Source: Verrucomicrobiota bacterium | GTDB taxonomy: Bacteria > Verrucomicrobiota > Verrucomicrobiia > Palsa-1439 | Direction of reading: 5' to 3' | NCBI GenBank assembly: GCA_003152315.1 | Contig: PLZV01000018.1 | Location: 126,125 to 181,588, forward strand | DNA length: 55,464 nt | In this document: piece by piece, positions 17,782 through 26,019 of the stretch | Layout of the letters: every line of letters begins with the position of its first letter | Numbering within the stretch: the stretch's first letter is position 1 | Translations under genes and position numbers: made by a program | The notes under the pieces: generated by a model | What the model saw: the letters and a program-made list of their open reading frames with translations, nothing else | Told to the model about the DNA's origin: nothing | Databases searched by the model: none

Positions 17782-17847
17782 ATCGTACCGCCGGGCGTGG
17801 TGTGTTGGCAATGCTTCACAAATCGCAACGGGTGCGCTCAGGATGGC
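17782..17847 (-). promoter_or_regulatory. Promoter module of the 17047 gene (copy 1)
   Basis: Minus-strand −35 TTGCCA (17806–17811), 18-bp spacer, −10 TACGAT (17782–17787). The 20-bp box ACGGGTGCGCTCAGGATGGC lies at 17828–17847. It separates the cargo gene from terL, which ends at 17863. Confidence 0.6.
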
Positions 17848-17862
17848 TGCTGTATCATACCA

Positions 17863-19215
17863 TCATATCAGCGGGCCACGTCTTCGGTGGTCAAAGCTGA
17901 ACCTCTGCCGGGGAAGCTCAATGCGCTGGCAAACGATGCCCGTTGAAGCCGATGCCACGAGAGCGCCGAGAACGGCGTCGGCCCGGTCCGGCGATCTGAG
18001 TCCGCGATTGCGCATGGCCTGTTTACTTTCTAATTCCAGCCGGCCCTTGGAGTCGGGCCAGCCGCGCCGCGTGGTGAGTTGCGCGAACAGTTCCTTGTCG
18101 TGCGGCAGGATAACTTGCTGGCGTTCGATCAGCGTGCGGCCTTCAAACCAGATTTCTGAGCCTTTGTTGCTGTAAGCCTCCGCGTTGTTCGGGTGCGCGC
18201 CGTTATTCACGCGATATATGTCGTAGCCGGCTTCTCGCAACGAATCGCAAAAAACTTTCCCCAATCCGCCTTCGTCGCCATGAATGCGGGACGCTGGCAG
18301 TTTGTGCTCTCTAAACAACTGAATGAACTTGCCGATGGCCTTCGCGGTATCGACTTCGCGCCACGTGCCCGCGATCTCTACGCGGTTGCCACGGAGTATG
18401 GCCAGCACGTTCTCGTCGCCACCAGCAGCGAAGTCACAAAACGCGGCAACCGCTCCGTTGTCTTTGAACGGCGGCGGACCGGCGAGGCACCTCTCCAACA
18501 GCGTGACGGGAATCACGGTGCTGTTTTCATCGGAGTCCATAAACTCTGCGTATATCATCGACCGTATGAGCGGGTGCTGTTCGCCGTACTTCTCGATCTG
18601 CTCGGCCACCCACGCCGGGGAAATGTGCGGGCAGTCAACCGCAGTGACGGTGTGTTGCTGAAAAAACTTCCGGCGGTCGTGAAACGCTTGGTAAAAGAAC
18701 CCGCTGCATCCGCCCGGCGAACTCAGCAGCAGCAGGCGCGTCGGCTGGCAGCGCGTGACCGCCTCTGCGATGGAATCAGGAATTGCTTTTGATTCATCCA
18801 AAATCACCAGCAGGTTGTCGTTGTGCCAGCCTTCAAACCGGCTCGCATCGTCCGTGGAGAAACCAAGGATGCGTGAGCCTTTGTGTGTGGTGATCTCGGT
18901 TTCGTTGAAGGTCCATCCTTGAAAAAGGTGCGCGTATGCGTGTATGGCCGGGAACAATTGTTTTTGCACCTGCCGATAGACGCCCGCCGAGATGATGGTC
19001 AACGAGCCAGGGAAGACCACGCTGTGCCACAAGGCAATCGGGGCGGCGAGGCGCTCGGTCTTGCCGGCACCGTTGCACGCCTTCACCGCGACCGCCGCGC
19101 CGCGTTTATCCATATCGTGATACACCTGCTGTGCCCATGGGTAGCTTTCGAGCTTCAGGACGCCCCGGATAAATCCGTTGCAGGTGGACAATGCTTCAAG
19201 GTCACTCGGGTTCAA
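17863..19215 (-). CDS. Phage terminase large subunit (TerL)
   Basis: 450-aa packaging motor and nuclease. ATPase half: Walker A ACNGAGKT (about 46–53), Walker B LLVILDE (about 135–141), coupling-type LLLLSSPGG (about 161–169). RNase H-like nuclease half: acidic residues in AAFCDFAAGG (about 257–266), HGDEGG (about 312–317) and SPDRADAV (about 408–415). The length and order fit a complete TerL. The start overlaps the terS stop by 14 bp, so the pair is translationally coupled. It is unusual because no portal or capsid gene follows. Confidence 0.88.
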   Translation of the reverse strand: MNPSDLEALSTCNGFIRGVLKLESYPWAQQVYHDMDKRGAAVAVKACNGAGKTERLAAPIALWHSVVFPGSLTIISAGVYRQVQKQLFPAIHAYAHLFQGWTFNETEITTHKGSRILGFSTDDASRFEGWHNDNLLVILDESKAIPDSIAEAVTRCQPTRLLLLSSPGGCSGFFYQAFHDRRKFFQQHTVTAVDCPHISPAWVAEQIEKYGEQHPLIRSMIYAEFMDSDENSTVIPVTLLERCLAGPPPFKDNGAVAAFCDFAAGGDENVLAILRGNRVEIAGTWREVDTAKAIGKFIQLFREHKLPASRIHGDEGGLGKVFCDSLREAGYDIYRVNNGAHPNNAEAYSNKGSEIWFEGRTLIERQQVILPHDKELFAQLTTRRGWPDSKGRLELESKQAMRNRGLRSPDRADAVLGALVASASTGIVCQRIELPRQRFSFDHRRRGPLI

Positions 19216-19690
19216 TGCGTTTCGCCTCCTCTCGTTTCCGAGCTTCCGAGATTTCGTTCAACACCTGCAACGGCACGGTGAACGTATGTTCGATTTTGCC
19301 GATGTGTTCCAATTCGATTCTGCTCTTGGCATATTCGGATGGCACGACGTGTTCAAGCCACCATGCCGCAGCCTTCCAATCCCCTTCGTCGCCCGCACGT
19401 TTGATCTGTTTAAGTCGCTTCGTGATGCCAGAGGCGACGGCCTGCTGGACTGCCTCGTTGAAGTCCGCGAACTCTGCCCGCCACTTGCAAAAAGTCTCCT
19501 CGGAGACGCCCGCCGCCACTGCCGCGAATTTGAACGGCAGCCCCTCCGCGATGCCCCTGCATATTTTTCTGACGGTCGCCGGTGTCCGCTTCGTTGGCCG
19601 GCCGATATTCCCGCGTCGAGCTGGTAGTGGGTGCGGCGCATCCGTCTTGGCAGTCGGTGCCGGTGTGATCGTTGGCGGTGTATCACTCAT
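19202..19690 (-). CDS. Terminase small subunit-like DNA-binding protein (TerS)
   Basis: 162 aa from ATG 19690 (MSDTPPTITPAP…). After a Pro/Thr-rich tail comes GRPTKRTPATVRKICRGIAEG…FAAVAAGVSEETFCKWRAEF, a helix-turn-helix typical of terminase small subunits that recognise the packaging site. The C-terminal half (KRAGDEGDWKAAAWWLEHVVP) is also typical. A longer start at 19804 would add a CKRC-containing leader but would nearly abut the divergent coiled-coil gene; I prefer the shorter form. It lies directly upstream of terL. Confidence 0.78.
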   Translation of the reverse strand: MSDTPPTITPAPTAKTDAPHPLPARRGNIGRPTKRTPATVRKICRGIAEGLPFKFAAVAAGVSEETFCKWRAEFADFNEAVQQAVASGITKRLKQIKRAGDEGDWKAAAWWLEHVVPSEYAKSRIELEHIGKIEHTFTVPLQVLNEISEARKREEAKRIEPE

Positions 19691-19814
19691 GGATTTCTCG
19701 CGGGTGAGCCAGTCTTGATTGCACCGCTTGCAGGGCGACTCGTTCTCATTTCTGGCCTGCTTTTTCTTGGTGTTCTGAGGGTTTTGGCGTATCGGATTGG
19801 GCATGAGGTGAACG

Positions 19815-20093
19815 ATGAGCTTGCTGACGATGATTGATGAGATAGACACCCTGATTACCAATGCCGCCCCGATTGCCACGATCAAACCAAAGCTTTGCAC
19901 GCTGAGAGAGCAAACGCAGGCGCAGGAGCGCGAAATTACGCAGCTTCAGGTAAAATATGACACACTTGAGAAAGTAGTGACGGAGCAGCAGAATGAAATA
20001 ACGCGCCTGAAGGCTCCGCAGTCTAAACCCAACATCGAATCGTCCGGGAGCAAGCGCTTTTTTGATCGAAAGGGCCAGAACGGCCTCACGTAG
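19815..20093 (+). CDS. Small coiled-coil protein on the strand opposite the element's other genes
   Basis: 92 aa, starting MSLLTMIDEIDTLITNAAP, with GAGGTG 6 nt upstream. Residues about 28–66 form a clear heptad coiled coil (REQTQAQEREITQLQVKYDTLEKVV, then EQQNEITRLK), followed by a Ser/Lys-rich tail. No known family. It is the only rightward gene in the element core, between the nuclease and terS, so it may be separately timed. The opposite-strand frame here is longer but reads like a shadow. Confidence 0.55.
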   Translation: MSLLTMIDEIDTLITNAAPIATIKPKLCTLREQTQAQEREITQLQVKYDTLEKVVTEQQNEITRLKAPQSKPNIESSGSKRFFDRKGQNGLT

Positions 20094-20266
20094 GGTCGGA
20101 ATCGCGCACAGCGCAATAACCAGAGCGACAGCGCAAGGAAGTAGCGTTCTGTCATTCACAGAACCACCCCCGCTTTATGGTAACTTTGTAAATAAATCTC
20201 TTCGGTTTGATCTGGATTTTAGGTCGCATGGTGGATTGCCTTAGCTGGCTCGGTCATGGCTTCACC

Positions 20267-20722
20267 TCATTCAACAGCTTGCACGATTCGCCGGGCTTCA
20301 GTAACTTGTCCGGCCAAGAATCGCCACGTCAGTTCTGCCGCGTGCCGTTCCGAACCGGCGAAGATGATAGGCGCGTACCGTCTCGACCATGCTGCTACAG
20401 TTCCGAAAAGAGATGCCTCTGACAATCCGCCACGGGACTCGATGCAGTCGGCGAACGTACCCTCGACGATGATGCAGAACGAGCCAACGTGCCGGGATCT
20501 CGCAAGTTCACGTTCAAAACGATCTCGATTGGAAGTCATGCAGCCGAGCAGGTCTGTTACTGTCTTGCGCTCCACGACGGCGCCGTCTGTCAAACCAAAT
20601 AACGCGAAGTCACCAGTTTCTAATGTGCTCCGTTCAAGCTGAACATTGGAAGGCAGATGGCGTCGATACACGTGAGGCCACGCCTCTCTCGTATCGACTA
20701 AAATTGTGATCTCGTCGATCAT
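20267..20722 (-). CDS. ERCC4/XPF-type nuclease
   Basis: 151 aa. The family motifs are present: ILVDTREAWP (D-T-R-E, about 7–16), ETGDFALFG (about 35–43) and VVERKTVTDLLGC (ERK, about 49–61). This is the structure-specific nuclease fold of XPF/Mus81, and phages carry stand-alone versions for replication or recombination intermediates. Its ATG overlaps the preceding stop by 4 bp, linking it to the primase-helicase operon. Confidence 0.82.
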   Translation of the reverse strand: MIDEITILVDTREAWPHVYRRHLPSNVQLERSTLETGDFALFGLTDGAVVERKTVTDLLGCMTSNRDRFERELARSRHVGSFCIIVEGTFADCIESRGGLSEASLFGTVAAWSRRYAPIIFAGSERHAAELTWRFLAGQVTEARRIVQAVE

Positions 20723-20964
20723 GGCTGCCGATCTCCCTTCAGCCAGTCCCGCCGTCGCAGTTCATCGTCAGACGGGCAATGCTCGGTAGCGTACTGACGC
20801 AACCACGCAACCACAGCGGGCTTGTGGGCTATCAGCAAGGCCCGGTGATCTGGTGTCAGTAGGCCGGCGGGATGGACACGGATATTGCCGGCATCGTCAG
20901 GCCAGAAGGAAAAGCCTTCTTTGCGGAGATAGACCACAAGCTGAATGGCGTCAGAGGAGTTCAA
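20719..20964 (-). CDS. Small TubC-N-like domain protein
   Basis: 81 aa from TTG 20964, overlapping the end of the primase-helicase by 14 bp. The sequence (SSDAIQLVVYLRKEGFSFWP, GNIRVHPAGLLTPDHRALLI, AHKPAVVAWLRQYA) has the compact fold pattern of the TubC N-terminal docking domain. Small proteins of this kind are frequent next to primases in mobile elements, where their role is unclear. It could tether the replication enzyme to the nuclease encoded next. Confidence 0.6.
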   Translation of the reverse strand: MNSSDAIQLVVYLRKEGFSFWPDDAGNIRVHPAGLLTPDHRALLIAHKPAVVAWLRQYATEHCPSDDELRRRDWLKGDRQP

Positions 20965-22906
20965 TCTCGACCTCCTTTTCGGGCGCGGTGTGCTGCACAC
21001 TCGCAAACTCAGCACACTCTTTCGGTCCATCTCCCGCGTGTAGGGAGTTTCCTTTGTCGGCTGGAACAGTTTGCGGAGTGTGCGAGTGTGCATCGCTGGT
21101 TGCCTGTTCGACGCGGTATCGTCGAGCGTGTCCCTTGCCTTCAACTTGGAATCGACGTTCCCCTACCAGCCGTCGCTCATACCGCAAGAGCAAGCGCGAT
21201 AAGGCAATGCGGCATGAATGCTTCAAATCGTCCCCCGTCGCGCCCACCAGTCCCTCAAAGCAACCGTTCGCCTGGCACACCTCCACGATCTCAGAAAACG
21301 TATAGCGCCGGTCCCGCTCCAAGGTCGCAACCAGTCGCCGCATGTCGTCGCCGTCCACGTCAGCAACGACAGCAACGTCATTGCATGGGGTTTCGAGCGG
21401 ACAGCCGAATCCGGCGGCCTCGACAATTCCACCGACGATCTTGGCCCATGATGGAAATGCAGAGTGTGAACGTGTAGGTGATGGCCTGCCCTGTGCATCC
21501 CAATGGCGCACCATTGACCAGAGAGCGGAGAGAACCTTTGGGCGCATCGCGAGCAACGTCGGCAAGTCCAGCGGTCGCTTGAAGTGCCGATCTTCGGCGC
21601 GTTCCACGTCAAGGTGTAACTCCACGAAAAGGCTTCGCCGTCGCATGTCAGGCGAAACCGTCATTCCGTTGCCCGTGACAAACACCGTTGTGAGATTATC
21701 GGCGGTGAATGATTCAGAGACGCCAAGAATCCGGTCGCTCCACACCGGGGCAGACAAGAACGCTTCCAACGGCTCGCTACTCAACCTGCCCTTCACGTTG
21801 TCGATGAAAAGAACGGGCCGCGCCTCGCGCACGGCGGTCAAAAGTAGTTTGCGGACTTCGGCGTCCTCGTCGGCTTTACAACCAGTCGGCGCGGCTCCAA
21901 GCATTGGCGTGACGATGCACAACACGAGCAACGTCTTGCCCGCGCCCTCGGCATTGGCGACGAAAACGAAACACGGGCGCAATGCTCTCTCTGGCGAAAG
22001 CTGGTTGACGTACAAAGACACCATGCCTGCAACAGAAACGGCCTTGCCCCGCGCATCGGTGAACGAAACCTCCCCAAGCAAATCATTGATTGTCTCGACG
22101 GCCTCAGCGTGAGGCATGTCGTCGGCGTACTCGACGCCGGGCAGGGTCAAGGTCTGGGACGGAGCATCGTAACCGACTGGCAGCAGTTCAATCTGCCCAC
22201 CGTTGCGGAGAATCGGCAACCGCGCATGATTCACACGGCGCACGACACGCAATGCACTGGTGAATTGAGGCGATGCCAGGATGCCGCGACTTTCATCATC
22301 CCGCAGCGTGACATTGACCTCATAGACCGATTCATTGTGAGTCTTTTGCCGGTACATGATGCAGTGATTCTCAATCCACGTTCTGAAAGTTTGCGGGTCT
22401 ACCGGGTGCAATTCGGAATCTGTCAGGATGCACACTTCGCCGTTGCGTAGGAAAATGCCTTGCTCACAGAGGGCTTGACCAAGCGCCGTCGCCGTACTCG
22501 ACATGAGCCAGTTATCGCCGGGCAATCGGACTTTCGTGCGCGGGTCGTTGACCGCCGTTTGCATCGCATCGGCTGGTGGTCGCTGGCTACGGCGCTTCGG
22601 ATTCGGCTTCTGCGCTTTCGCTGCGTCAGCCCGATAGCCTTCAACCCGCTCTTTGACGGCCTTCCGCAACGTTCGCTTGTCGAGCTTGGTTGTCTCAACC
22701 ACTCGTAAGAGCCAGGTCTCGCCCTCCACAGCATCAGCCAATGTGATCGTCACGAGGTCGCCAGTCATTTCCAGAATCGCCGCAGGCTGCTCCTTCGCGT
22801 CTAAGCCGGTATAACTCGCCAAGCTTTTCGGCAACCGCTCTTTCGCCGCACTGACAGCGGCAAGCTGCATCTCCTCCATGCGCGTATTTGTGGAGATGGC
22901 TTTCAT
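20951..22906 (-). CDS. D5/SF3-like primase-helicase
   Basis: 651 aa from ATG 22906 (an ATG at 22921 is also possible). The ATPase core lies in the middle: Walker A NAEGAGKT (about 318–325), Walker B VLFIDN (about 365–370), sensor TTVFVTGN (about 406–413), and arginines RRRS shortly after (about 422–425), the order of D5-like helicases. The N-terminal 250 residues contain QALCEQGIFLRNGEVCILTD, as in primase-helicases of phage-like elements. No clear primase catalytic motif can be picked by eye. The C-terminus is a probable winged helix then a disordered tail. Likely the element's replication initiator. Confidence 0.72.
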   Translation of the reverse strand: MKAISTNTRMEEMQLAAVSAAKERLPKSLASYTGLDAKEQPAAILEMTGDLVTITLADAVEGETWLLRVVETTKLDKRTLRKAVKERVEGYRADAAKAQKPNPKRRSQRPPADAMQTAVNDPRTKVRLPGDNWLMSSTATALGQALCEQGIFLRNGEVCILTDSELHPVDPQTFRTWIENHCIMYRQKTHNESVYEVNVTLRDDESRGILASPQFTSALRVVRRVNHARLPILRNGGQIELLPVGYDAPSQTLTLPGVEYADDMPHAEAVETINDLLGEVSFTDARGKAVSVAGMVSLYVNQLSPERALRPCFVFVANAEGAGKTLLVLCIVTPMLGAAPTGCKADEDAEVRKLLLTAVREARPVLFIDNVKGRLSSEPLEAFLSAPVWSDRILGVSESFTADNLTTVFVTGNGMTVSPDMRRRSLFVELHLDVERAEDRHFKRPLDLPTLLAMRPKVLSALWSMVRHWDAQGRPSPTRSHSAFPSWAKIVGGIVEAAGFGCPLETPCNDVAVVADVDGDDMRRLVATLERDRRYTFSEIVEVCQANGCFEGLVGATGDDLKHSCRIALSRLLLRYERRLVGERRFQVEGKGHARRYRVEQATSDAHSHTPQTVPADKGNSLHAGDGPKECAEFASVQHTAPEKEVEIELL

Positions 22907-22958
22907 CGGCGGCCAACGCAAGGATAGAATCCGCGCCCACCGGCCGCGCCCGTGCCGG

Positions 22959-23030
22959 CGACCACTGACGAAGCAGTCCGGCCGGTGCGGTTCGGCGAGC
23001 GCGTAAATTGAGGGTGATCGTCAGTGGTCG
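22959..23030. repeat. 13-bp inverted repeat upstream of the primase-helicase (candidate origin or operator)
   Basis: CGACCACTGACGA (22959–22971) and TCGTCAGTGGTCG (23018–23030) are perfect inverted copies 46 bp apart, in the 246-bp gap between the primase-helicase start and the next gene upstream. Between them are further CCGGCCG/CCGGTGCGG-like repeats. Its position next to a replication initiator suggests a replication origin or autoregulatory operator. Confidence 0.45.
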
Positions 23031-23152
23031 ATATCATGGCAGTCAGCGCCGACGCGCGCGGCGAAAGAAGAGCCGGGGTCGAGAAAACCACGCGCCGCTC
23101 AGGAGAGATACCAGCGCGTTCAAACTCAACCCCAGCCCGTGGAGTGCGAAAG

Positions 23153-23458
23153 TCATTTCTTGGTCTTCAGCGCCTCGCCGATATACACGGCACTCGCGAG
23201 GAGACCGTTTCTAGCATCCGCCAACCGCTGAACGTGCCGAGAATCCGGGTAAAGTTTCTTGGCAGTTGCGATGGCGGAATCGGTGTGCTCAATCGCCCCC
23301 TTCACGTGGTTAAGCAGATCGGCCTCGGGGCTTCCCGCCGCGCAGTAAGTGAACCACTTGGTCATCGGCGTTTGAAGCGCCCCCACTGGTCCGCGTTGTG
23401 TTTGAGTTTTAAACTCGGAAGTGTTCGGTTGACTGATATTTCCCAACGTGATGCCCAT
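23153..23458 (-). CDS. Small hypothetical protein of the element
   Basis: 101 aa, not recognised. It is mostly helical and soluble, with a motif region SPEADLLNHVKGAIEHTDSAIATAKKLYP and a C-terminal GLLASAVYIGEALKTKK. It follows the zinc-ribbon gene after 3 bp, so it belongs to the xis operon. Confidence 0.6.
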   Translation of the reverse strand: MGITLGNISQPNTSEFKTQTQRGPVGALQTPMTKWFTYCAAGSPEADLLNHVKGAIEHTDSAIATAKKLYPDSRHVQRLADARNGLLASAVYIGEALKTKK

Positions 23459-23461
23459 GGA

Positions 23462-23710
23462 TTATTTTTCCTTTCGTTTAGTCGGTTTTCGTTGTTGCGT
23501 TTCTGGCGGACGGCCTGCCGCCAAATCCTCTTCAAATTGGCGGAAATCGGGTAGGTGTCCAACGGTGCCGCAGTTACCCCGACAAATAACAAGCGCTCCT
23601 GTCCGCGCGCTGATGCTGACGGTTTTGGTGCCGCACAAAAGACACTTCGAGACCACTTGGCCCCGGGAAGGCGAGGCAAACTCGAAATTTTCACCGACAA
23701 TAATGTTCAC
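23462..23710 (-). CDS. Small zinc-ribbon protein
   Basis: 82 aa with CLLC (23–26) and a second cysteine pair (CRGNC, about 43–47) separated by a hairpin segment, consistent with one zinc ribbon. The C-terminus is very basic (QQRKPTKRKEK). Its ATG overlaps the stop of the AlpA-like gene by 4 bp (ATGA). Probably a nucleic-acid-binding regulator; family not identified. Confidence 0.6.
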   Translation of the reverse strand: MNIIVGENFEFASPSRGQVVSKCLLCGTKTVSISARTGALVICRGNCGTVGHLPDFRQFEEDLAAGRPPETQQRKPTKRKEK

Positions 23711-24012
23711 GCGATGCCGCCTTTCATTGAGACGCGCCCGGCTCGGCGTCGGCGCGATATGATCGTCTTGGTTGGCGCTTCACCTACGGCTGCGACGCGG
23801 AATTTCTCGACGGCGGCGATGAGGTCGCTAACCTTGAAAACCACGACACGGCCAAGTTTGGAGTAACTTATCGCCCTTCGCTTTTGGAGGTTACTGAGGG
23901 TCCGCTTCGATACGTCGAGAAACGTTGCGGCCTCGTCGGGTCGCATGAAAAACTTGTGAACTGTCTCGACGTTGGCCGTCGGTGGGTTGCTCTTGTTTGC
24001 CAGTGCGTTCAT
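23707..24012 (-). CDS. AlpA/excisionase-like DNA-binding protein (first copy)
   Basis: 101 aa. Winged-helix domain: MRPDEAATFLDVSKRTLSNL (about 23–42), then GRVVVFKVSDLIAAVEKFRV. This is the Xis/AlpA architecture that directs element excision. It is the upstream gene of a tight cluster with the zinc-ribbon and 101-aa proteins. A paralogue (14153–14482) sits at the far end. Confidence 0.75.
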   Translation of the reverse strand: MNALANKSNPPTANVETVHKFFMRPDEAATFLDVSKRTLSNLQKRRAISYSKLGRVVVFKVSDLIAAVEKFRVAAVGEAPTKTIISRRRRAGRVSMKGGIA

Positions 24013-24087
24013 TTACTGGCACGAGTTTACGCGAGAGGGCGGTCAGCGCGAGAGTTCGGGACAGAGCCCGACAGAAGTTGTCTGGAA

Positions 24088-24726
24088 CTACTCCGCCGGT
24101 CGCGGCAGCGGACCGGGTTTCACTTTGTCGGTCGTTGCCAAGCCAAGCCGCTCGGCGCGCTTGGCGATGGTGTCGGGACTGAGTTGGCGTCCTGTCGTGT
24201 CGTTGACGGCGGCAGCCAAGTCTCGACGCTTCATGTCGCAATAGCCCTTCTGAATCCAGTTCAACGCGAGTTCATAGTCCACGCGGTCAAAGCGTCGCGG
24301 TTTTCGTCTCAGAGCCGCCGCAATGCGCTTCTTGTCCGCTGGTGTGGCAATCCCTCCCAGTAACATGCCATCCCTCACAAACACTTCCGCTTTCACTTCC
24401 GCTCTCCACGTTGACAGTGCTTCCTTCTCGGTCTCTTCCTTCTTGGTTGCATCCGTGCATTGGTACGCTTTCAGCATAAGCCTTACTGTTTCCGGGTGCC
24501 GGTCTTTGATCGCATTCAACTGTGCTTCGTAGAGGTCGTCTTGCTCGTGCTGCTCTTTGGTGGACAACTTCGCGCGGGCCTCATTCGCACGCTGAATATC
24601 CTCCTTCGTCAACGCTGCCAACCCGAAGACATGTTCGTCTGCGACTACGCGCAAGGTGCGATCTTTCCAAGTGTCCTCTTGAACAATTCGGATGCGCGGG
24701 TGCCGACGTGTTTTCTTCGTCTTCAT
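24088..24726 (-). CDS. Hypothetical protein with possible C-terminal helix-turn-helix
   Basis: 212 aa, charged and mostly helical (rich in K, R, E, D). The C-terminal part DLAAAVNDTTGRQLSPDTIAKRAERLGL looks like a helix-turn-helix. It starts 10 bp after the integrase stop and so is probably co-transcribed with it. No family recognised; a regulator is plausible but unproven. Confidence 0.6.
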   Translation of the reverse strand: MKTKKTRRHPRIRIVQEDTWKDRTLRVVADEHVFGLAALTKEDIQRANEARAKLSTKEQHEQDDLYEAQLNAIKDRHPETVRLMLKAYQCTDATKKEETEKEALSTWRAEVKAEVFVRDGMLLGGIATPADKKRIAAALRRKPRRFDRVDYELALNWIQKGYCDMKRRDLAAAVNDTTGRQLSPDTIAKRAERLGLATTDKVKPGPLPRPAE

Positions 24727-24736
24727 CGGTTCACCT

Positions 24737-25945
24737 TCAAGCGTTGGCGGCTTTCATCGGTACGATCTTCTCGGCGGCGTCGGCAGAGGGACGCAATGCA
24801 AAGAAGCGTTCGGCGTCGGCCTTTGAAACCAGCCCCTTGTACGCCGAGTGAATCACCTGCGGACTGTTACCCATTTGCAGCGACAGCTTGCCGATGTCGT
24901 TGAACGCGGCCAAGTGGTAGGTTGCAAACGTGTGTCGCATGACATCATTGTGCCAAGCGATGCCGGCATCCTTGCGGCAGTTTTCCCACCGGGTTCTGAA
25001 CTCTCGATCTCCCATTTCGACCACTGGCCCGCGCCGTTTCGCATACGGTGTCAGGTAGGCAACGAGGGCTTCGTCCATCTCGATCACCCGGCGTTGGCGG
25101 GTCTTGGCAAGGCTGGCGTCAATTCGGATGGTGCGCTCTGATAGGGATACCTTCGACCAGTCCAGCGCCCCGAGTTCCTTCTCAGGTCGCAGCCCGGCGA
25201 ACACGCCCAATGCCACGTAGGGAACAAGCTCGTACTTCTCCGCATGGAGCAGGAGCGAGACTACTTGTTCCAACGTCAGGTATTTGATCTCGCCATTCTC
25301 GCGGGATGGCCGGTCAACCAGCTTCGCCGGATTGCGGTCGCAGTAGCCGTGCTTCACTCCATAGGCGAACACGTTGCCGACGGCTACGAGGTAATTGACC
25401 TTGCTGACGGGACCAAGCTCACAACCGCGATGCACCAGCTTGTTATTGAGCCACGCACGTATTTCTTCGGGCGTGATCGTCGCCAGTCGGCGCTCTCCAA
25501 AGGTCTCGGCAAACCGTTCGGCGCGAATGCGGAAGTTGTCAATCGTGTCCCGTCGCCTGCCGTTCGACTCCTTCACCTTCACGATCTCCGCGATAGTAGC
25601 GTTGACCGTGGGCTTGTCCTGATAGGCCAGCACGTGCTCGACGTAGTAATCCACGGCCTCGGTGATCTCCACGTTGAACGGCTTCAACTTCGCTATGCAC
25701 TTGGACGCCTCGACACGAGCGTCAGGCGGTAGGGCGAAACCGGCAGCCCCTTCGTTGTCCTGTTGCTGACGGATTTGCGCGGCTCTGGTCTCGGCTTCCG
25801 CTTTGGTGGGGTACGCTTCGCGGATGCGCTGGCCCTGAATCATGCAGCACACTTGAAACGCGGTCTTGCCACTGGGATATTTGAGAGCTACAATCGGCGG
25901 CCATGAGGTCTTGCTCGACTTGGTTTTTGGCTTCTCGGTTTTCAT
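24737..25945 (-). CDS. int: Tyrosine recombinase (integrase)
   Basis: 402 aa from ATG 25945, supported by AAAGGAA about 9 nt upstream; the longer open frame runs backwards through tRNA-Leu and is rejected. Domains: arm-binding-like N-terminus (KYPSGKTAFQVCC…EAYPTKAEAE), core-binding SAM-like domain (about 100–190), catalytic domain with GLRPEKEL (first Arg), a Lys/Arg strand (AKTRQRRVIEM), HNDVMRHTFATYH (HxxR), GNSPQVIHSAY (His and the Tyr nucleophile). All key residues are present, so it should be active. It adjoins the right att site. Confidence 0.92.
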   Translation of the reverse strand: MKTEKPKTKSSKTSWPPIVALKYPSGKTAFQVCCMIQGQRIREAYPTKAEAETRAAQIRQQQDNEGAAGFALPPDARVEASKCIAKLKPFNVEITEAVDYYVEHVLAYQDKPTVNATIAEIVKVKESNGRRRDTIDNFRIRAERFAETFGERRLATITPEEIRAWLNNKLVHRGCELGPVSKVNYLVAVGNVFAYGVKHGYCDRNPAKLVDRPSRENGEIKYLTLEQVVSLLLHAEKYELVPYVALGVFAGLRPEKELGALDWSKVSLSERTIRIDASLAKTRQRRVIEMDEALVAYLTPYAKRRGPVVEMGDREFRTRWENCRKDAGIAWHNDVMRHTFATYHLAAFNDIGKLSLQMGNSPQVIHSAYKGLVSKADAERFFALRPSADAAEKIVPMKAANA

Positions 25946-25972
25946 CGGTGGCGGTTCCTTTCGATGCCATAA

Positions 25973-25992
25973 TTTGCCAAGTATTGCCAAGT
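25973..25992 (+). repeat. Tandem integrase arm-type sites, right end
   Basis: TTTGCCAAGT (25973–25982) is followed at once by ATTGCCAAGT (25983–25992), two 10-bp direct repeats at helical spacing, 28 bp from the right att copy. The same 10-mer occurs at 13920–13929. Confidence 0.5.
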
Positions 25993-26019
25993 GAGTCAAG
26001 CCAATTTGTGTAAGTGGTT

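Larger units (their letters stand above)
13784..26019. mobile_element. Integrated phage-satellite-like element in tRNA-Leu(CAA)
   Basis: 12.2 kb bounded by perfect 47-bp direct repeats of tRNA-Leu. Its tyrosine integrase lies next to the right repeat, and AlpA/Xis-like genes lie near each end. The genes are a replication set (D5-like primase-helicase, TubC-N-like protein, ERCC4-type nuclease), a full DNA-packaging terminase (TerS and TerL), two cargo genes and decayed sequence at the left. No portal, capsid, tail, lysis or conjugation gene is seen. The size and content resemble phage-inducible islands, although a decayed prophage cannot be excluded. Confidence 0.88.

Noticed and set aside
19746..20159. 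Leftward 137-aa frame opposite the coiled-coil gene
   Set aside because: Its translation is low quality, while the rightward frame has a clear coiled coil and a ribosome binding site.
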